Shown one piece after another: positions 1-6,217 of a stretch of 6,217 nt of DNA (the stretch's first letter is position 1; each line of letters opens with the position of its first letter). The stretch is from contig SSHD01000119.1 in NCBI GenBank assembly GCA_008017255.1, positions 1 through 6,217 of the forward strand, in the 5' to 3' direction. Position numbers and translations under genes: made by a program. Origin of the DNA: Acinetobacter sp. (lineage in GTDB: Bacteria; Pseudomonadota; Gammaproteobacteria; Pseudomonadales; Moraxellaceae). The notes beneath the pieces were generated by a model, which saw only the letters and a program-made list of their open reading frames with translations, had not been told where the DNA came from and searched no databases.

Positions 1-932
1 TTGACCCTGCACTGAAACAAGCCTATCAAGATACACAGCAAGGCAAGTTAAACGCATCAAGCTACGAGTTTCTCAAAACACATCACCTCAATTGGTTTTG
101 CGCACAGGGTCAAGCACCTCAAGCCGATGCGCTTATTATTCAAGGCTTTAGAGATGTATTATTTCCATTCAATGAAGCAGTCAAAGCTGCGCACTGCATT
201 CAAAATGCACAACATGAAGTGCATTTAATTGGCGTACAAGGTGGGCATTTGCAACCCTTTACGCAGCATAGCCCTTTAGGCAATACGCCTTTTTGGTATA
301 TCGGGAAATCAGTACGTTGTGGCAATCAGCAACAATACAATTTACAAAAAGTAGTGCTCAATTGGTTTGACCGCAAGCTTAAAGATCAAGCGACCAACAC
401 GGCAGCGCTGCCCGAATTATGTGTAGACCAAAGTCCTGTGACTCAGCTTAAAGATTTACAACCTATAAGCCACTACACCTTAGCAAAAACACAGATTGCA
501 CCAACCCATAAACAAGCTGTTTTTGTTCCCATCCATACTGCGAATCAAGCCACTTACTTCACGGGTGCTGCGCAGCTGAGTTTAAAAGTCGAAGCTGAAG
601 CAGATACTGACCCAACATTGTTTATTTCAGTGGCGGTAAAATCGAAAGAAACTGGCAAATATCGTATTCTCAATGATCAAACAACGCCTTTTAACCTCAA
701 TAAAAAAGTGCTCAACAACCAAATTGTCATGAATACAACAACCGTAAACGACCAAGCCCATCAATTTGAACTGCCAAGCGTTCATGCCCAGCTACATGAC
801 GGCGACACCATCGGTTTACTGATTAAAACTGAAAGTGAATATTATCAGCACCTTATTCAGCCTAAAATTTCTGCACAAATTTCAGGGCACATTGTTTTAC
901 CCAAGTTTTGGCAAGAAGCAGAGGAAAAATAA
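1..932 (+). CDS. CocE/PepX-type alpha/beta hydrolase, C-terminal part (5' end outside window)
   Basis: The frame is open from the window edge (first full codon at position 3) to TAA at 930-932, giving 309 residues of a longer protein. The visible part holds the end of an alpha/beta-hydrolase domain. A G-F-R-D-x-L-F motif gives a likely catalytic Asp at fragment residue 51, and a Q-G-G-H motif gives a likely catalytic His at residue 82. The serine nucleophile would lie upstream, outside the window. From about residue 125 to 305 the sequence is rich in beta-strand patterns (alternating hydrophobics, G-A-A-Q-L-S-L, then H-D-G-D-T-I-G-L-L-I). This fits the jelly-roll C-terminal domain of CocE/NonD esterases and X-Pro dipeptidyl peptidases (S15). 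The substrate cannot be deduced: ester, amide or peptide hydrolysis are all possible. In-frame GTG at 219 is internal, just before the His motif, and is not the start. The gene converges on the DUF5713-type gene. Family assignment is from motif pattern only. Confidence 0.65.
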   Translation, partial: DPALKQAYQDTQQGKLNASSYEFLKTHHLNWFCAQGQAPQADALIIQGFRDVLFPFNEAVKAAHCIQNAQHEVHLIGVQGGHLQPFTQHSPLGNTPFWYIGKSVRCGNQQQYNLQKVVLNWFDRKLKDQATNTAALPELCVDQSPVTQLKDLQPISHYTLAKTQIAPTHKQAVFVPIHTANQATYFTGAAQLSLKVEAEADTDPTLFISVAVKSKETGKYRILNDQTTPFNLNKKVLNNQIVMNTTTVNDQAHQFELPSVHAQLHDGDTIGLLIKTESEYYQHLIQPKISAQISGHIVLPKFWQEAEEK

Positions 933-950
933 GCAACTGCTAAATGAACA

Positions 951-986
951 GCCAATCGAGAGTGCAATTTACCACTCTCGATTGGC
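951..986. terminator. Perfect inverted repeat in convergent junction, possible bidirectional terminator
   Basis: A 14-bp arm (951-964, GCCAATCGAGAGTG) is matched exactly by its reverse complement at 973-986, with an 8-nt loop at 965-972. It starts 18 nt after the hydrolase stop codon. It also covers the 3' end of the oppositely oriented gene: the loop contains that gene's TAA, and the right arm encodes its last residues. Position and stem strength suggest a shared terminator or mRNA 3'-end barrier. Neither side has a strong T-tract, however (only a weak TGTTCATTTA on the minus side), so classic intrinsic termination is uncertain. Confidence 0.6.
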
Positions 987-1286
987 AACCAACTCTTCTA
1001 TATCAAATTCTAAATATCCCGCCGCTTGCAGCACCATCATCATTGCTTCGGCAATATAATCCGTAGCGCTGTCATCTAGGCTTGAATCTAAGTCGCTAAA
1101 CTTGGGTTTCATTTTATTCATTGCACTGGTGGTTTGCTGGGCAAAATGATAAATCTCAGCATCGGATAAATCTTCCTTGAGCTTTTGTGCAAAGCACAGA
1201 ATATGCTGTTTAATTTCAGCAACTAAGCTATCTGGATAATAATCATCTTCAAACATCGGGAGCAGTAAATCTTGCAACATCGCCAT
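969..1286 (-). CDS. DUF5713-type small acidic protein
   Basis: The product is 105 aa, soluble, acidic and probably all-helical, with no signal peptide or membrane segment. It resembles the DUF5713 family as I remember it. That family has an N-terminal M-[FY]-x-D-[DS]-Y-[FY]-P motif, here M-F-E-D-D-Y-Y-P at residues 11-18. It also has a central helical region with D-S-x-x-D-Y-I-A-E-A, and a C-terminus of the form D-I-E-E-L-x-x-x-R-[DE]-W, here ending R-E-W. Function is unknown. ATG at 1286 is preferred to an upstream in-frame TTG at 1298 because the promoter at 1312-1320 would leave almost no leader for the TTG. Another ATG at 1280 is possible. The Shine-Dalgarno sequence is weak for all of them (GGCAAG at best). 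The stop codon lies in the loop of the 951-986 hairpin. The gene is separated by a terminator from the VWA gene upstream, so it is probably transcribed alone. Confidence 0.7.
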   Translation of the reverse strand: MAMLQDLLLPMFEDDYYPDSLVAEIKQHILCFAQKLKEDLSDAEIYHFAQQTTSAMNKMKPKFSDLDSSLDDSATDYIAEAMMMVLQAAGYLEFDIEELVANREW

Positions 1287-1311
1287 CACACTTGCCAATA
1301 AAAACTGCTTG

Positions 1312-1320
1312 CTTATAGCA
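1312..1320 (-). promoter_or_regulatory. Candidate extended -10 promoter of the DUF5713-type gene
   Basis: Read on the minus strand this is TGC-TATAAG, an extended -10 (TGn) followed by a five-of-six match to TATAAT. The predicted start of transcription lies about 19 nt before the ATG at 1286. The -35 region is poor (TCGTGA at 17-bp spacing), which an extended -10 can offset. It sits just after the VWA gene's terminator, where a new promoter is needed. Confidence 0.45.
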
Positions 1321-1351
1321 TAGTCTGCCCGTAATCACGACATTTAGGCAC

Positions 1352-1379
1352 AAAAAAGCGACCATTGCTGATCGCTTTT
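1352..1379 (-). terminator. Intrinsic terminator of the VWA lipoprotein gene
   Basis: On the minus strand a 10-bp stem, AAAAGCGATC paired with GGTCGCTTTT (one G-U pair), closes a 6-nt loop and runs into six T residues. It begins 13 nt after the VWA gene stop codon. The A-rich left arm means it could also work on the plus strand, but no + strand gene reads into it. Confidence 0.85.
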
Positions 1380-1392
1380 CTGCACTGCTAGT

Positions 1393-3021
1393 TTAATCTT
1401 TTTTCGCACTCAAGCTTTTGGCAATTTTCGCCAAATCGACAAATTCTTCACGCAGCTGATAAGCATCTGGTTTTGCCGACTGCTGCGCCAATTGAATAAT
1501 TTGATCCCAACCCATTGCACCATTGTATTGACCGCCTTTGAGCTGTTGCGCATAGGCTGCAACTGCTATGGCAAAACGCGTATCGTTATTGGCTTGCGCA
1601 AGCGGTTTACTACCTGCTTGCACCGCTTGGCTCAGCAAAATACTATTTTCTTGATTCGGCAATTTATAACGTAAATTCACATACGCATATTCAGACTTTT
1701 GTGCCGCTGTGGTTTTAGTTGCAGCTTGGTAGCGTGAATCATTGAGCCAACCTTGCTGCCCCACTGGAATAATTTCATAGAGCGCAGTCACGTTATGCCC
1801 TGCGCCAATATCACCGGCATCCACTTTGTCATTATTAAAATCTTCTTGTTTTAACATCCGATTTTCATAACCGACCAAACGATACTCTTTAACTGTTGCT
1901 GGGTTAAACTCAACCTGAATTTTCACATCTTGTGCAACCGTTGCCAATGTCGATGACAATTGCCGTTGCACCACTTTTTTGGCTTCATTTTTATTGTCAA
2001 TATAACTGTAATGACCATCGCCAGCATCGGCAAGCTGTTCCATCAACTGTTCATTATAGTTGCCCGTGCCATAACCCAAAGTGGTTAATGAAATACCCGA
2101 TTTGCGTTTTTCCGCCACCATACCTTTTAAGGTATTAAAATCGGTAATGCCGACATTAAAATCACCATCGGTAGCCAACAATATACGGTTAATGCCATTT
2201 TTCATAAAAACTTTTTCGGCTTGTTTATAAGCCAACTGAATCGCTTGCTCACCGGCTGTCGCACCGCCCGCTTGCAAGGCATTAATCACGCTGAGAATTT
2301 TATCTTTTTGCGCGCCTGAAGTTGGCTCTAACACCAATTTTTCGCCATTTGCATAGGTAATAATGGTGACTTTATCTTGTGCACGTAATTGCTCGGTCAA
2401 GACCCGCAAGGTTTGTTTTACTAAAGGTAATTTATCATCGGCATTCATACTGCCAGATACATCCACCAAAAAGACCAAGTTTGCTGGTGGCAATTGTTTG
2501 GTATTTAAATCTTTGGCTTGAATGGCAATTGTGATCAGCTTCGCGCGTTCTTTCCAAGGTGAATCAACCGTTTCAGTACTGACTGAGAAAGGGTGAATAC
2601 TGTTCGGTTGCGGGTAGTGATAATCAAAATAATTCATCATTTCCTCGGCACGGATTGCATCGACCGGCGGTAAACGACCATCGTTTAAATAACGCCGTGT
2701 ATTGCTATAACTGCCGGTGTCAACATCGATACTAAATGTCGAAACTGCTTGATCGGCAACACTAAACACTGCATTGACTTCGTTTTTTTGATATTTTTCC
2801 GTGTTATATGGCGAAACTTGTGCTTCAGGCGCAGGCATGGCGATATAAGACGCAGGCGCAATCATTTTACGTGCACTGTCGCCGACATGACTTGGCATGG
2901 CTAAAGGCACTGGCATCGCTACTTCAGCGGCAAGATGATGCTGTGATTTGATTGGATTACCACAGGCCATAAGCATGGCACTCAGAACACTTAGGCTGAG
3001 TATTTTTATTGAATGTTGCAT
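1393..3021 (-). CDS. YfbK-like lipoprotein with von Willebrand factor A domain
   Basis: The protein is 542 aa. A lipoprotein signal ends in lipobox L-M-A-C with Cys20. Gly at +2 suggests export past the inner membrane to the outer membrane by the E. coli sorting rule. Residues about 25-80 form an Ala/Met/Pro-rich linker. Next comes the N-terminal domain found in YfbK-type proteins (A-E-E-M-M-N-Y-F-D-Y at 125-134). The VWA domain spans about 181-358 and has a complete MIDAS metal site: D-V-S-G-S at 187-191, Thr255 in G-G-A-T-A-G, and Asp285 in A-T-D-G-D. The C-terminal part (about 360-540) matches the DUF3520-type domain of YfbK. Length is close to E. coli YfbK (about 575 aa). VWA domains bind protein partners through a divalent metal; the partner here is unknown. 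ATG at 3021 is chosen because GGGGA lies 8 nt upstream, which is too close to an alternative TTG at 3027. A weak TAGAAT at 3075-3080 could be a -10, without a convincing -35. Terminators on both sides suggest it is transcribed alone. Confidence 0.9.
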   Translation of the reverse strand: MQHSIKILSLSVLSAMLMACGNPIKSQHHLAAEVAMPVPLAMPSHVGDSARKMIAPASYIAMPAPEAQVSPYNTEKYQKNEVNAVFSVADQAVSTFSIDVDTGSYSNTRRYLNDGRLPPVDAIRAEEMMNYFDYHYPQPNSIHPFSVSTETVDSPWKERAKLITIAIQAKDLNTKQLPPANLVFLVDVSGSMNADDKLPLVKQTLRVLTEQLRAQDKVTIITYANGEKLVLEPTSGAQKDKILSVINALQAGGATAGEQAIQLAYKQAEKVFMKNGINRILLATDGDFNVGITDFNTLKGMVAEKRKSGISLTTLGYGTGNYNEQLMEQLADAGDGHYSYIDNKNEAKKVVQRQLSSTLATVAQDVKIQVEFNPATVKEYRLVGYENRMLKQEDFNNDKVDAGDIGAGHNVTALYEIIPVGQQGWLNDSRYQAATKTTAAQKSEYAYVNLRYKLPNQENSILLSQAVQAGSKPLAQANNDTRFAIAVAAYAQQLKGGQYNGAMGWDQIIQLAQQSAKPDAYQLREEFVDLAKIAKSLSAKKD

Positions 3022-3029
3022 GTGCAATT

Positions 3030-3034
3030 TCCCC
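3030..3034 (-). promoter_or_regulatory. Ribosome binding site of the VWA lipoprotein gene
   Basis: Minus-strand GGGGA sits 8 nt before ATG at 3021. It decides the start against TTG at 3027, which would leave only 2 nt of spacing. Confidence 0.7.
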
Positions 3035-3083
3035 GAATTTTATTTGGTTTTTCAAATGGATTGTTATTGCAAATATTCTATGC

Positions 3084-3125
3084 AAAAAAACCAAGCTAGA
3101 TGGTGTTGGAATGTATCTTGGTCTT
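3084..3125 (-). terminator. Probable terminator of the SIMPL-domain gene
   Basis: On the minus strand AAGACCAAG (3117-3125) pairs with CTTGGTTTT (3087-3095), nine pairs with one G-U, and the stem is followed by a run of seven T residues (3084-3090). It starts 35 nt after the SIMPL gene stop. The loop is long (21 nt), which weakens the call, but position and T-run fit an intrinsic terminator that separates this gene from the VWA gene. Confidence 0.55.
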
Positions 3126-3160
3126 CATGATTGCTCCGCATTGTTCAATCTACAGCGCAA

Positions 3161-3922
3161 TTATTCAATCGCATAATTAATGGTCACCACTACGCGGGCA
3201 ATTTTATTGATGGTGGCTTTGTCATACGCACCGCCATAGTCGCTGTCATCATCCGAACCGCTTTCAGGCAAAATATAAAATGCGCCTTGACTGGCCGAAC
3301 GCATGCTACTCACTTTCACGCCGCCCACTTTGGCAAACTCATTGGCACGGCTGTAGGCATTTTTGGTGGCATTGGCAATTAAAGACATTTTTATGTCTTC
3401 TAAATTCGACACCAAATAGTCTGGTGTTTGCGCAATGGTGATGCCCTTTTCATCTAATAAATAGGCATCTTTTGCGGTCTTGGCAATTTTTTGAATATCA
3501 CGACTGTTCACCACCAAAGATTGCTTACCGAGATAACCTCTAAACTCACGCGTAGTTCTGCCATCACCTACATCGACATCTTCATAATAAGTTTGCGAGC
3601 TTTTATTGCCCAACTGTAAATCTTCAGCCTTAAATCCATGCTCAACAAAAAAAGTTTGCAGGGTTTTCATTTGTTGATCCAGTAATTGATAGGCTTCGGG
3701 TACCGTTGCTGACGCACTGCTAGTTTGCAGGTTAATTTCCCAACGGGCGGTATCGGCCTGAATCGGTTTTTCCGCCAAGCCTTTGACGGTAATTGAGTTT
3801 TTGCCGCTATTAAATTGTTTGAGCGTATAGCTCAGCACAACAGCGGAAATAATTAAGCCTAAACTTAAAATTAGCGCAAAAACCCATACCGTTTTGGCGC
3901 TCATGCTTTTATTTTCCATCAT
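3161..3922 (-). CDS. SIMPL (DUF541) domain protein, membrane-anchored, periplasmic
   Basis: The product is 253 aa. A short charged N-terminus leads into one hydrophobic segment at about residues 12-34. There is no lipobox and no clear signal-peptidase site, so it is most likely an uncleaved anchor with the bulk of the protein in the periplasm. The rest (about 43-252) is a SIMPL/DUF541 domain. Typical features are the opening I-T-V-K-G-L-A-E-K-P with a following A-D-T-A, the late A-Y-S-R-A-N-E-F-A segment followed by G-G-V-K-V, and a closing beta-strand V-V-V-T-I-N-Y. The family includes E. coli YggE and Brucella BP26; its biochemical role is unsettled, with links to stress tolerance and channel-like assemblies reported for some members. 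An acidic stretch, S-G-S-D-D-D-S-D-Y, lies near the C-terminus. ATG at 3922 is my choice; TTG 3937, ATG 3919 and ATG 3904 are in frame and no Shine-Dalgarno is decisive. It follows folP by 70 bp with no terminator seen, so co-transcription is plausible. Confidence 0.85.
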   Translation of the reverse strand: MMENKSMSAKTVWVFALILSLGLIISAVVLSYTLKQFNSGKNSITVKGLAEKPIQADTARWEINLQTSSASATVPEAYQLLDQQMKTLQTFFVEHGFKAEDLQLGNKSSQTYYEDVDVGDGRTTREFRGYLGKQSLVVNSRDIQKIAKTAKDAYLLDEKGITIAQTPDYLVSNLEDIKMSLIANATKNAYSRANEFAKVGGVKVSSMRSASQGAFYILPESGSDDDSDYGGAYDKATINKIARVVVTINYAIE

Positions 3923-3992
3923 TTTTAATTTGCTCAAGTTATTGTTAAGTGGATTGATTTAATATTTTTCAGCGCGACAATGCTGTTTTTAG

Positions 3993-4844
3993 TCAGTGTG
4001 CATTCATCATTTTCCACATTTTTATAGCATCATCAGTTGCTTTTATGTCATGCGCCCGCACAATACTGGCACCTTGTTGAATACTCAGCAAATGCCCTAC
4101 GGCACTGCCCACGCCACGTTCTTGTGCAGCTACGCCATTTAAAGCGTCACCAATAAAACGTTTACGAGACAATCCAGATAAAATTGGATAACCCAGCTGA
4201 TTCAATTTCCAAAATTCATTCAATAATTGAAAGTTCTGTGATGAATTTTTAGCAAAACCAAACCCCGGATCAATAATGATATTGTCTGGTTTTACCCCAA
4301 CCGCAATGGCTTGATCTAGTCGTTGCTGCAATTCTGTCATTACATCCGCAGTGACATCAGTATATTGATCGAGCTGGTTCATGGTGCTGGGTTCACCACG
4401 CATGTGCATCAGCACCACTGGAATATTCAATGCAGCGGCGGTTTCTAAGGCTTGCGGACGAGTCAATGCACGCACATCATTCCAAATATGCGCCCCCGCC
4501 ACAACTGCCGCCCTCATCACTTGCGGCTGACTGGTATCAATCGACATGATTACATCATATTGGGCTAATGCTTCCACCACGGGAATCACACGGCGCATTT
4601 CTTCTTCAACCGACACCACAGAGGCATTGGGACGGGTCGATTCTCCGCCTATATCAATAAGACTTGCACCTTGTTCAATCATCTGCAAAGCATGTTGAAT
4701 GGCTTGCTCTTTATGCAAATGCTGCCCGCCATCGCTAAAAGAATCGGGCGTGACATTTAAAATACCCATAATCTGCGGCTGCGATAAATCTAATTGAAAA
4801 CGACCACAGTGTAATTGTCGCTGTGGCAATGACATTAACTGCAT
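3993..4844 (-). CDS. folP: Dihydropteroate synthase
   Basis: The enzyme condenses 6-hydroxymethyl-7,8-dihydropterin pyrophosphate with p-aminobenzoate to give dihydropteroate in folate synthesis; it is cytosolic and is the target of sulfonamides. The protein is 283 aa, a normal full length, with the whole TIM-barrel signature: G-I-L-N-V-T-P-D-S-F-S-D-G-G at 27-40, I-G-G-E-S-T-R-P at 65-72, S-I-D-T at 101-104, N-D at 122-123, M-H-M-R-G at 146-150, D-P-G-F-G-F at 192-197, S-R-K at 226-228 and R-A-H-D at 263-266. By alignment with the E. coli enzyme, the ligand residues Asn30, Thr70, Asp103, Asn122, Asp192, Lys228, Arg263 and His265 are all present. Phe36 and Pro72, equivalent to the classic E. 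coli sulfonamide-resistance sites F28 and P64, are wild type. ATG at 4844 is chosen for GGAG 7 nt upstream, over TTG at 4847. It lies downstream of ftsH, as in many gammaproteobacteria, but beyond ftsH's terminator. I see no convincing promoter in the gap. Confidence 0.97.
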   Translation of the reverse strand: MQLMSLPQRQLHCGRFQLDLSQPQIMGILNVTPDSFSDGGQHLHKEQAIQHALQMIEQGASLIDIGGESTRPNASVVSVEEEMRRVIPVVEALAQYDVIMSIDTSQPQVMRAAVVAGAHIWNDVRALTRPQALETAAALNIPVVLMHMRGEPSTMNQLDQYTDVTADVMTELQQRLDQAIAVGVKPDNIIIDPGFGFAKNSSQNFQLLNEFWKLNQLGYPILSGLSRKRFIGDALNGVAAQERGVGSAVGHLLSIQQGASIVRAHDIKATDDAIKMWKMMNAH

Positions 4845-4851
4845 CAAAGCG

Positions 4852-4856
4852 CTCCA
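4852..4856 (-). promoter_or_regulatory. Ribosome binding site of folP
   Basis: Minus-strand TGGAG lies 7 nt before ATG at 4844. Spacing to the in-frame TTG at 4847 would be only 4 nt, so the site supports the ATG. Confidence 0.75.
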
Positions 4857-4934
4857 TCTTGGTACAACACTATCTTAACAACACTCATCCTGTCTTGTAG
4901 TTGATTTATTTTCAGTTAGGGGCGAAATCCAGAC

Positions 4935-4964
4935 AAAAAAACAGCGACCGTAGTCGCTGTTTTT
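4935..4964 (-). terminator. Strong intrinsic terminator after ftsH
   Basis: A perfect 12-bp stem (4937-4948 with 4953-4964) carries the core ACAGCGAC / GTCGCTGT and a 4-nt loop. Read on the minus strand it ends in seven T residues. It begins 10 nt after the ftsH stop codon and lies between ftsH and folP. Because it is symmetrical in A and T runs, it could terminate in both directions. Confidence 0.92.
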
Positions 4965-4974
4965 GCATTTTTCT

Positions 4975-6217
4975 TTAGCTCATTGCAGGCAATGGCGGAG
5001 GTGTAGATGGACCATCTTGCGGCGGTTCAAGTTCAGCCACAGGGTTTTCAGCCACATACACTTTCGGCGGTTGTGGTTCACGACCTTCCATAATGTCACG
5101 GATTTGGTCACGATCAATCGTTTCCCATTCCATTAATGCTTTTACCATAGCATGTGCGATGTCTTTGTTATTTTCCAAAACTTCACGTGCTACGCGATAT
5201 TGCTCGTCTAAAATGCGACGTACTTCTTCATCGACTTTTTGTTGCGTCGCTTCGGAAATGGTACGGCTGCCAACATTACCAAAGAAACCACTTTGGTTTT
5301 CATCTTCATAGACCATTACGCCAAGCGCATCTGACATACCGTACTTGGTGACCATGGCACGTGCCAATTTGGTGGCACGTTCAAAGTCATTCGATGCGCC
5401 AGTAGACATCTGATTGATAAATATTTCTTCAGCAATACGACCACCAAACAAAATTGAAAGTTCATTCAACATTTTGTCTTTATAGTGGCTAATTTGGTCT
5501 TGTTCCGGCAGCTGCCAAGTCACACCTAATGCCCAACCACGCGGCATAATCGTTACTTTATGCACAGGGTCGGTACCCGGTAAAATTTCTGCCACAATGG
5601 CATGCCCCGCTTCATGGTAAGCCGTGGCACGACGCTCTTCATCACGAAGTACCATCGATTTACGTTCTGGACCCATGTAAATCTTGTCTTTAGCATCTTC
5701 AAAATCATGCATGTCTACCGTATTTTTATTACGGCGTGCAGCAAATAATGCTGCTTCATTAACTAAATTTGCCAATTGCGCACCCGAGAAGCCTGGTGTA
5801 CCACGTGCTAATACTTTCATATCAACACCAGTCACAGATGGCAGTTTCTTCACATGCACATTTAAAATTTGTTCACGACCACGAATGTCTGGTAAACCGA
5901 CCATGACTTGACGATCAAAACGACCTGGACGTAGTAAGGCTTTATCTAGGACATCGGCACGGTTGGTTGCAGCAATGACAATCACGCCTTCGTTGCCTTC
6001 AAAACCGTCCATTTCAACTAACATTTGGTTGAGGGTTTGTTCACGCTCATCGTGACCACCGCCGGTGCCCGATCCACGATGACGACCCACCGCATCAATC
6101 TCATCAATAAAGATGATACACGGCGCGTGGCGTTTGGCTTGTTCGAACATATCACGCACACGTGATGCGCCCACACCTACAAACATCTCGACGAAATCTG
6201 AACCGGAAATACTAAAA
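4975..6217 (-). CDS. ftsH: ATP-dependent zinc metalloprotease FtsH, C-terminal part (5' end outside window)
   Basis: FtsH is the inner-membrane AAA+ protease that degrades misassembled membrane proteins and, in E. coli, regulators such as LpxC and the heat-shock sigma factor. The window holds 413 residues plus the stop; the membrane segments, periplasmic domain and Walker A motif are upstream of 6217. Numbering from the first visible residue, the pore-loop F-V-G is at 12-14, Walker B F-I-D-E-I-D at 36-41, and the second region of homology with arginine fingers R-P-G-R-F-D-R at 96-102. The zinc site H-E-A-G-H is at 201-205, and the third metal ligand is probably Asp277 in S-T-G-A-S-N-D. All key residues in view are intact, so the gene looks functional. 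The tail is Pro/Glu-rich (last about 34 residues, ending P-P-P-L-P-A-M-S) and unlike the E. coli tail. The ORF visible from Met at 6186 is internal, since the frame continues through [10 protein letters not shown] to the edge. Confidence 0.97.
   Translation of the reverse strand, partial: FSISGSDFVEMFVGVGASRVRDMFEQAKRHAPCIIFIDEIDAVGRHRGSGTGGGHDEREQTLNQMLVEMDGFEGNEGVIVIAATNRADVLDKALLRPGRFDRQVMVGLPDIRGREQILNVHVKKLPSVTGVDMKVLARGTPGFSGAQLANLVNEAALFAARRNKNTVDMHDFEDAKDKIYMGPERKSMVLRDEERRATAYHEAGHAIVAEILPGTDPVHKVTIMPRGWALGVTWQLPEQDQISHYKDKMLNELSILFGGRIAEEIFINQMSTGASNDFERATKLARAMVTKYGMSDALGVMVYEDENQSGFFGNVGSRTISEATQQKVDEEVRRILDEQYRVAREVLENNKDIAHAMVKALMEWETIDRDQIRDIMEGREPQPPKVYVAENPVAELEPPQDGPSTPPPLPAMS

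Noticed and set aside
835..1059. Plus-strand ORF spanning the hydrolase end and the convergent junction
   Set aside because: It is in another frame of the hydrolase and antisense to the DUF5713-type gene, runs through the hairpin, and has no recognisable protein features.
3131..3382. Plus-strand ORF antisense to the SIMPL gene (83 aa)
   Set aside because: It mirrors a clear coding sequence on the minus strand and shows no domain or ribosome binding site; the same applies to the short plus-strand ORFs inside the VWA and ftsH genes.
3970..3990. Small hairpin CAGC/GCTG followed by five T residues on the plus strand, between folP and the SIMPL gene
   Set aside because: The stem is only 4 bp, and the T-run is on the plus strand where no gene ends. 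On the minus strand, where folP ends, the stem is followed by A residues, so it would not terminate folP.
3993..4844. Possible acquired sulfonamide-resistance version of dihydropteroate synthase
   Set aside because: The gene sits beside ftsH with no mobile element, and the residues matching the classic resistance sites (Phe36, Pro72) are unchanged, so it reads as the ordinary chromosomal folP.
4845..4847. TTG as start of folP, and similar in-frame TTG codons at 1298, 3027 and 3937
   Set aside because: Each is followed within a few codons by an ATG. For folP and the VWA gene, the Shine-Dalgarno spacing clearly favours the ATG; for the DUF5713-type gene, the promoter position does.
1..6217. 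CRISPR arrays, insertion sequences, attachment sites, tRNA or rRNA genes, defence genes
   Set aside because: No direct-repeat arrays, transposase or integrase motifs, or structured RNA signatures were seen. Gaps between genes are all under 150 bp and are explained by terminators, ribosome binding sites and promoters.

Overview
The window looks like chromosomal DNA of an Acinetobacter-type gammaproteobacterium (Moraxellaceae). The basis is a fairly AT-rich composition, the FtsH and FolP sequences as I recognise them, and terminators built on A-rich/T-rich GCGA stems. The genus is an inference from protein character; no rRNA or other marker is present. There are no insertion sequences, CRISPR arrays, tRNAs or phage genes. 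The content is housekeeping and cell-envelope genes, with two poorly characterised families among them.

Layout, left to right. (1) Positions 1-932, + strand: the 3' part of an alpha/beta hydrolase of the CocE/PepX (S15-like) type, with its N-terminal part and nucleophile outside the window. (2) Positions 951-986: a perfect 14-bp inverted repeat in the convergent junction; its loop holds the stop codon of the next gene. (3) 969-1286, - strand: a small acidic DUF5713-type protein with its own extended -10 promoter. (4) 1393-3021, - strand: a YfbK-like lipoprotein with a von Willebrand factor A domain and an intact MIDAS motif, ending in an intrinsic terminator. (5) 3161-3922, - strand: a membrane-anchored SIMPL (DUF541) protein, followed by a probable terminator. 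(6) 3993-4844, - strand: folP, dihydropteroate synthase. (7) 4975-6217, - strand: the 3' two thirds of ftsH, with a strong terminator just after its stop codon.

All genes except the first are read on the minus strand, in the order ftsH, folP, SIMPL gene, VWA gene, DUF5713 gene. Terminators split them into probable units: ftsH alone or ending an upstream operon; folP with the SIMPL gene (70-bp gap, no terminator seen); the VWA gene alone; the DUF5713 gene alone. The ftsH-folP neighbourhood is conserved in gammaproteobacteria. What follows folP here is a SIMPL gene rather than glmM, the usual next gene in E. coli.

FtsH is the membrane AAA+ zinc protease. FolP makes dihydropteroate for folate synthesis and is the sulfonamide target. 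The SIMPL and VWA proteins are both predicted to face the periplasm, and neither has a firm function. I found no evidence of a novel multi-gene system. The most unusual element is the hairpin that overlaps the end of the DUF5713 coding sequence.
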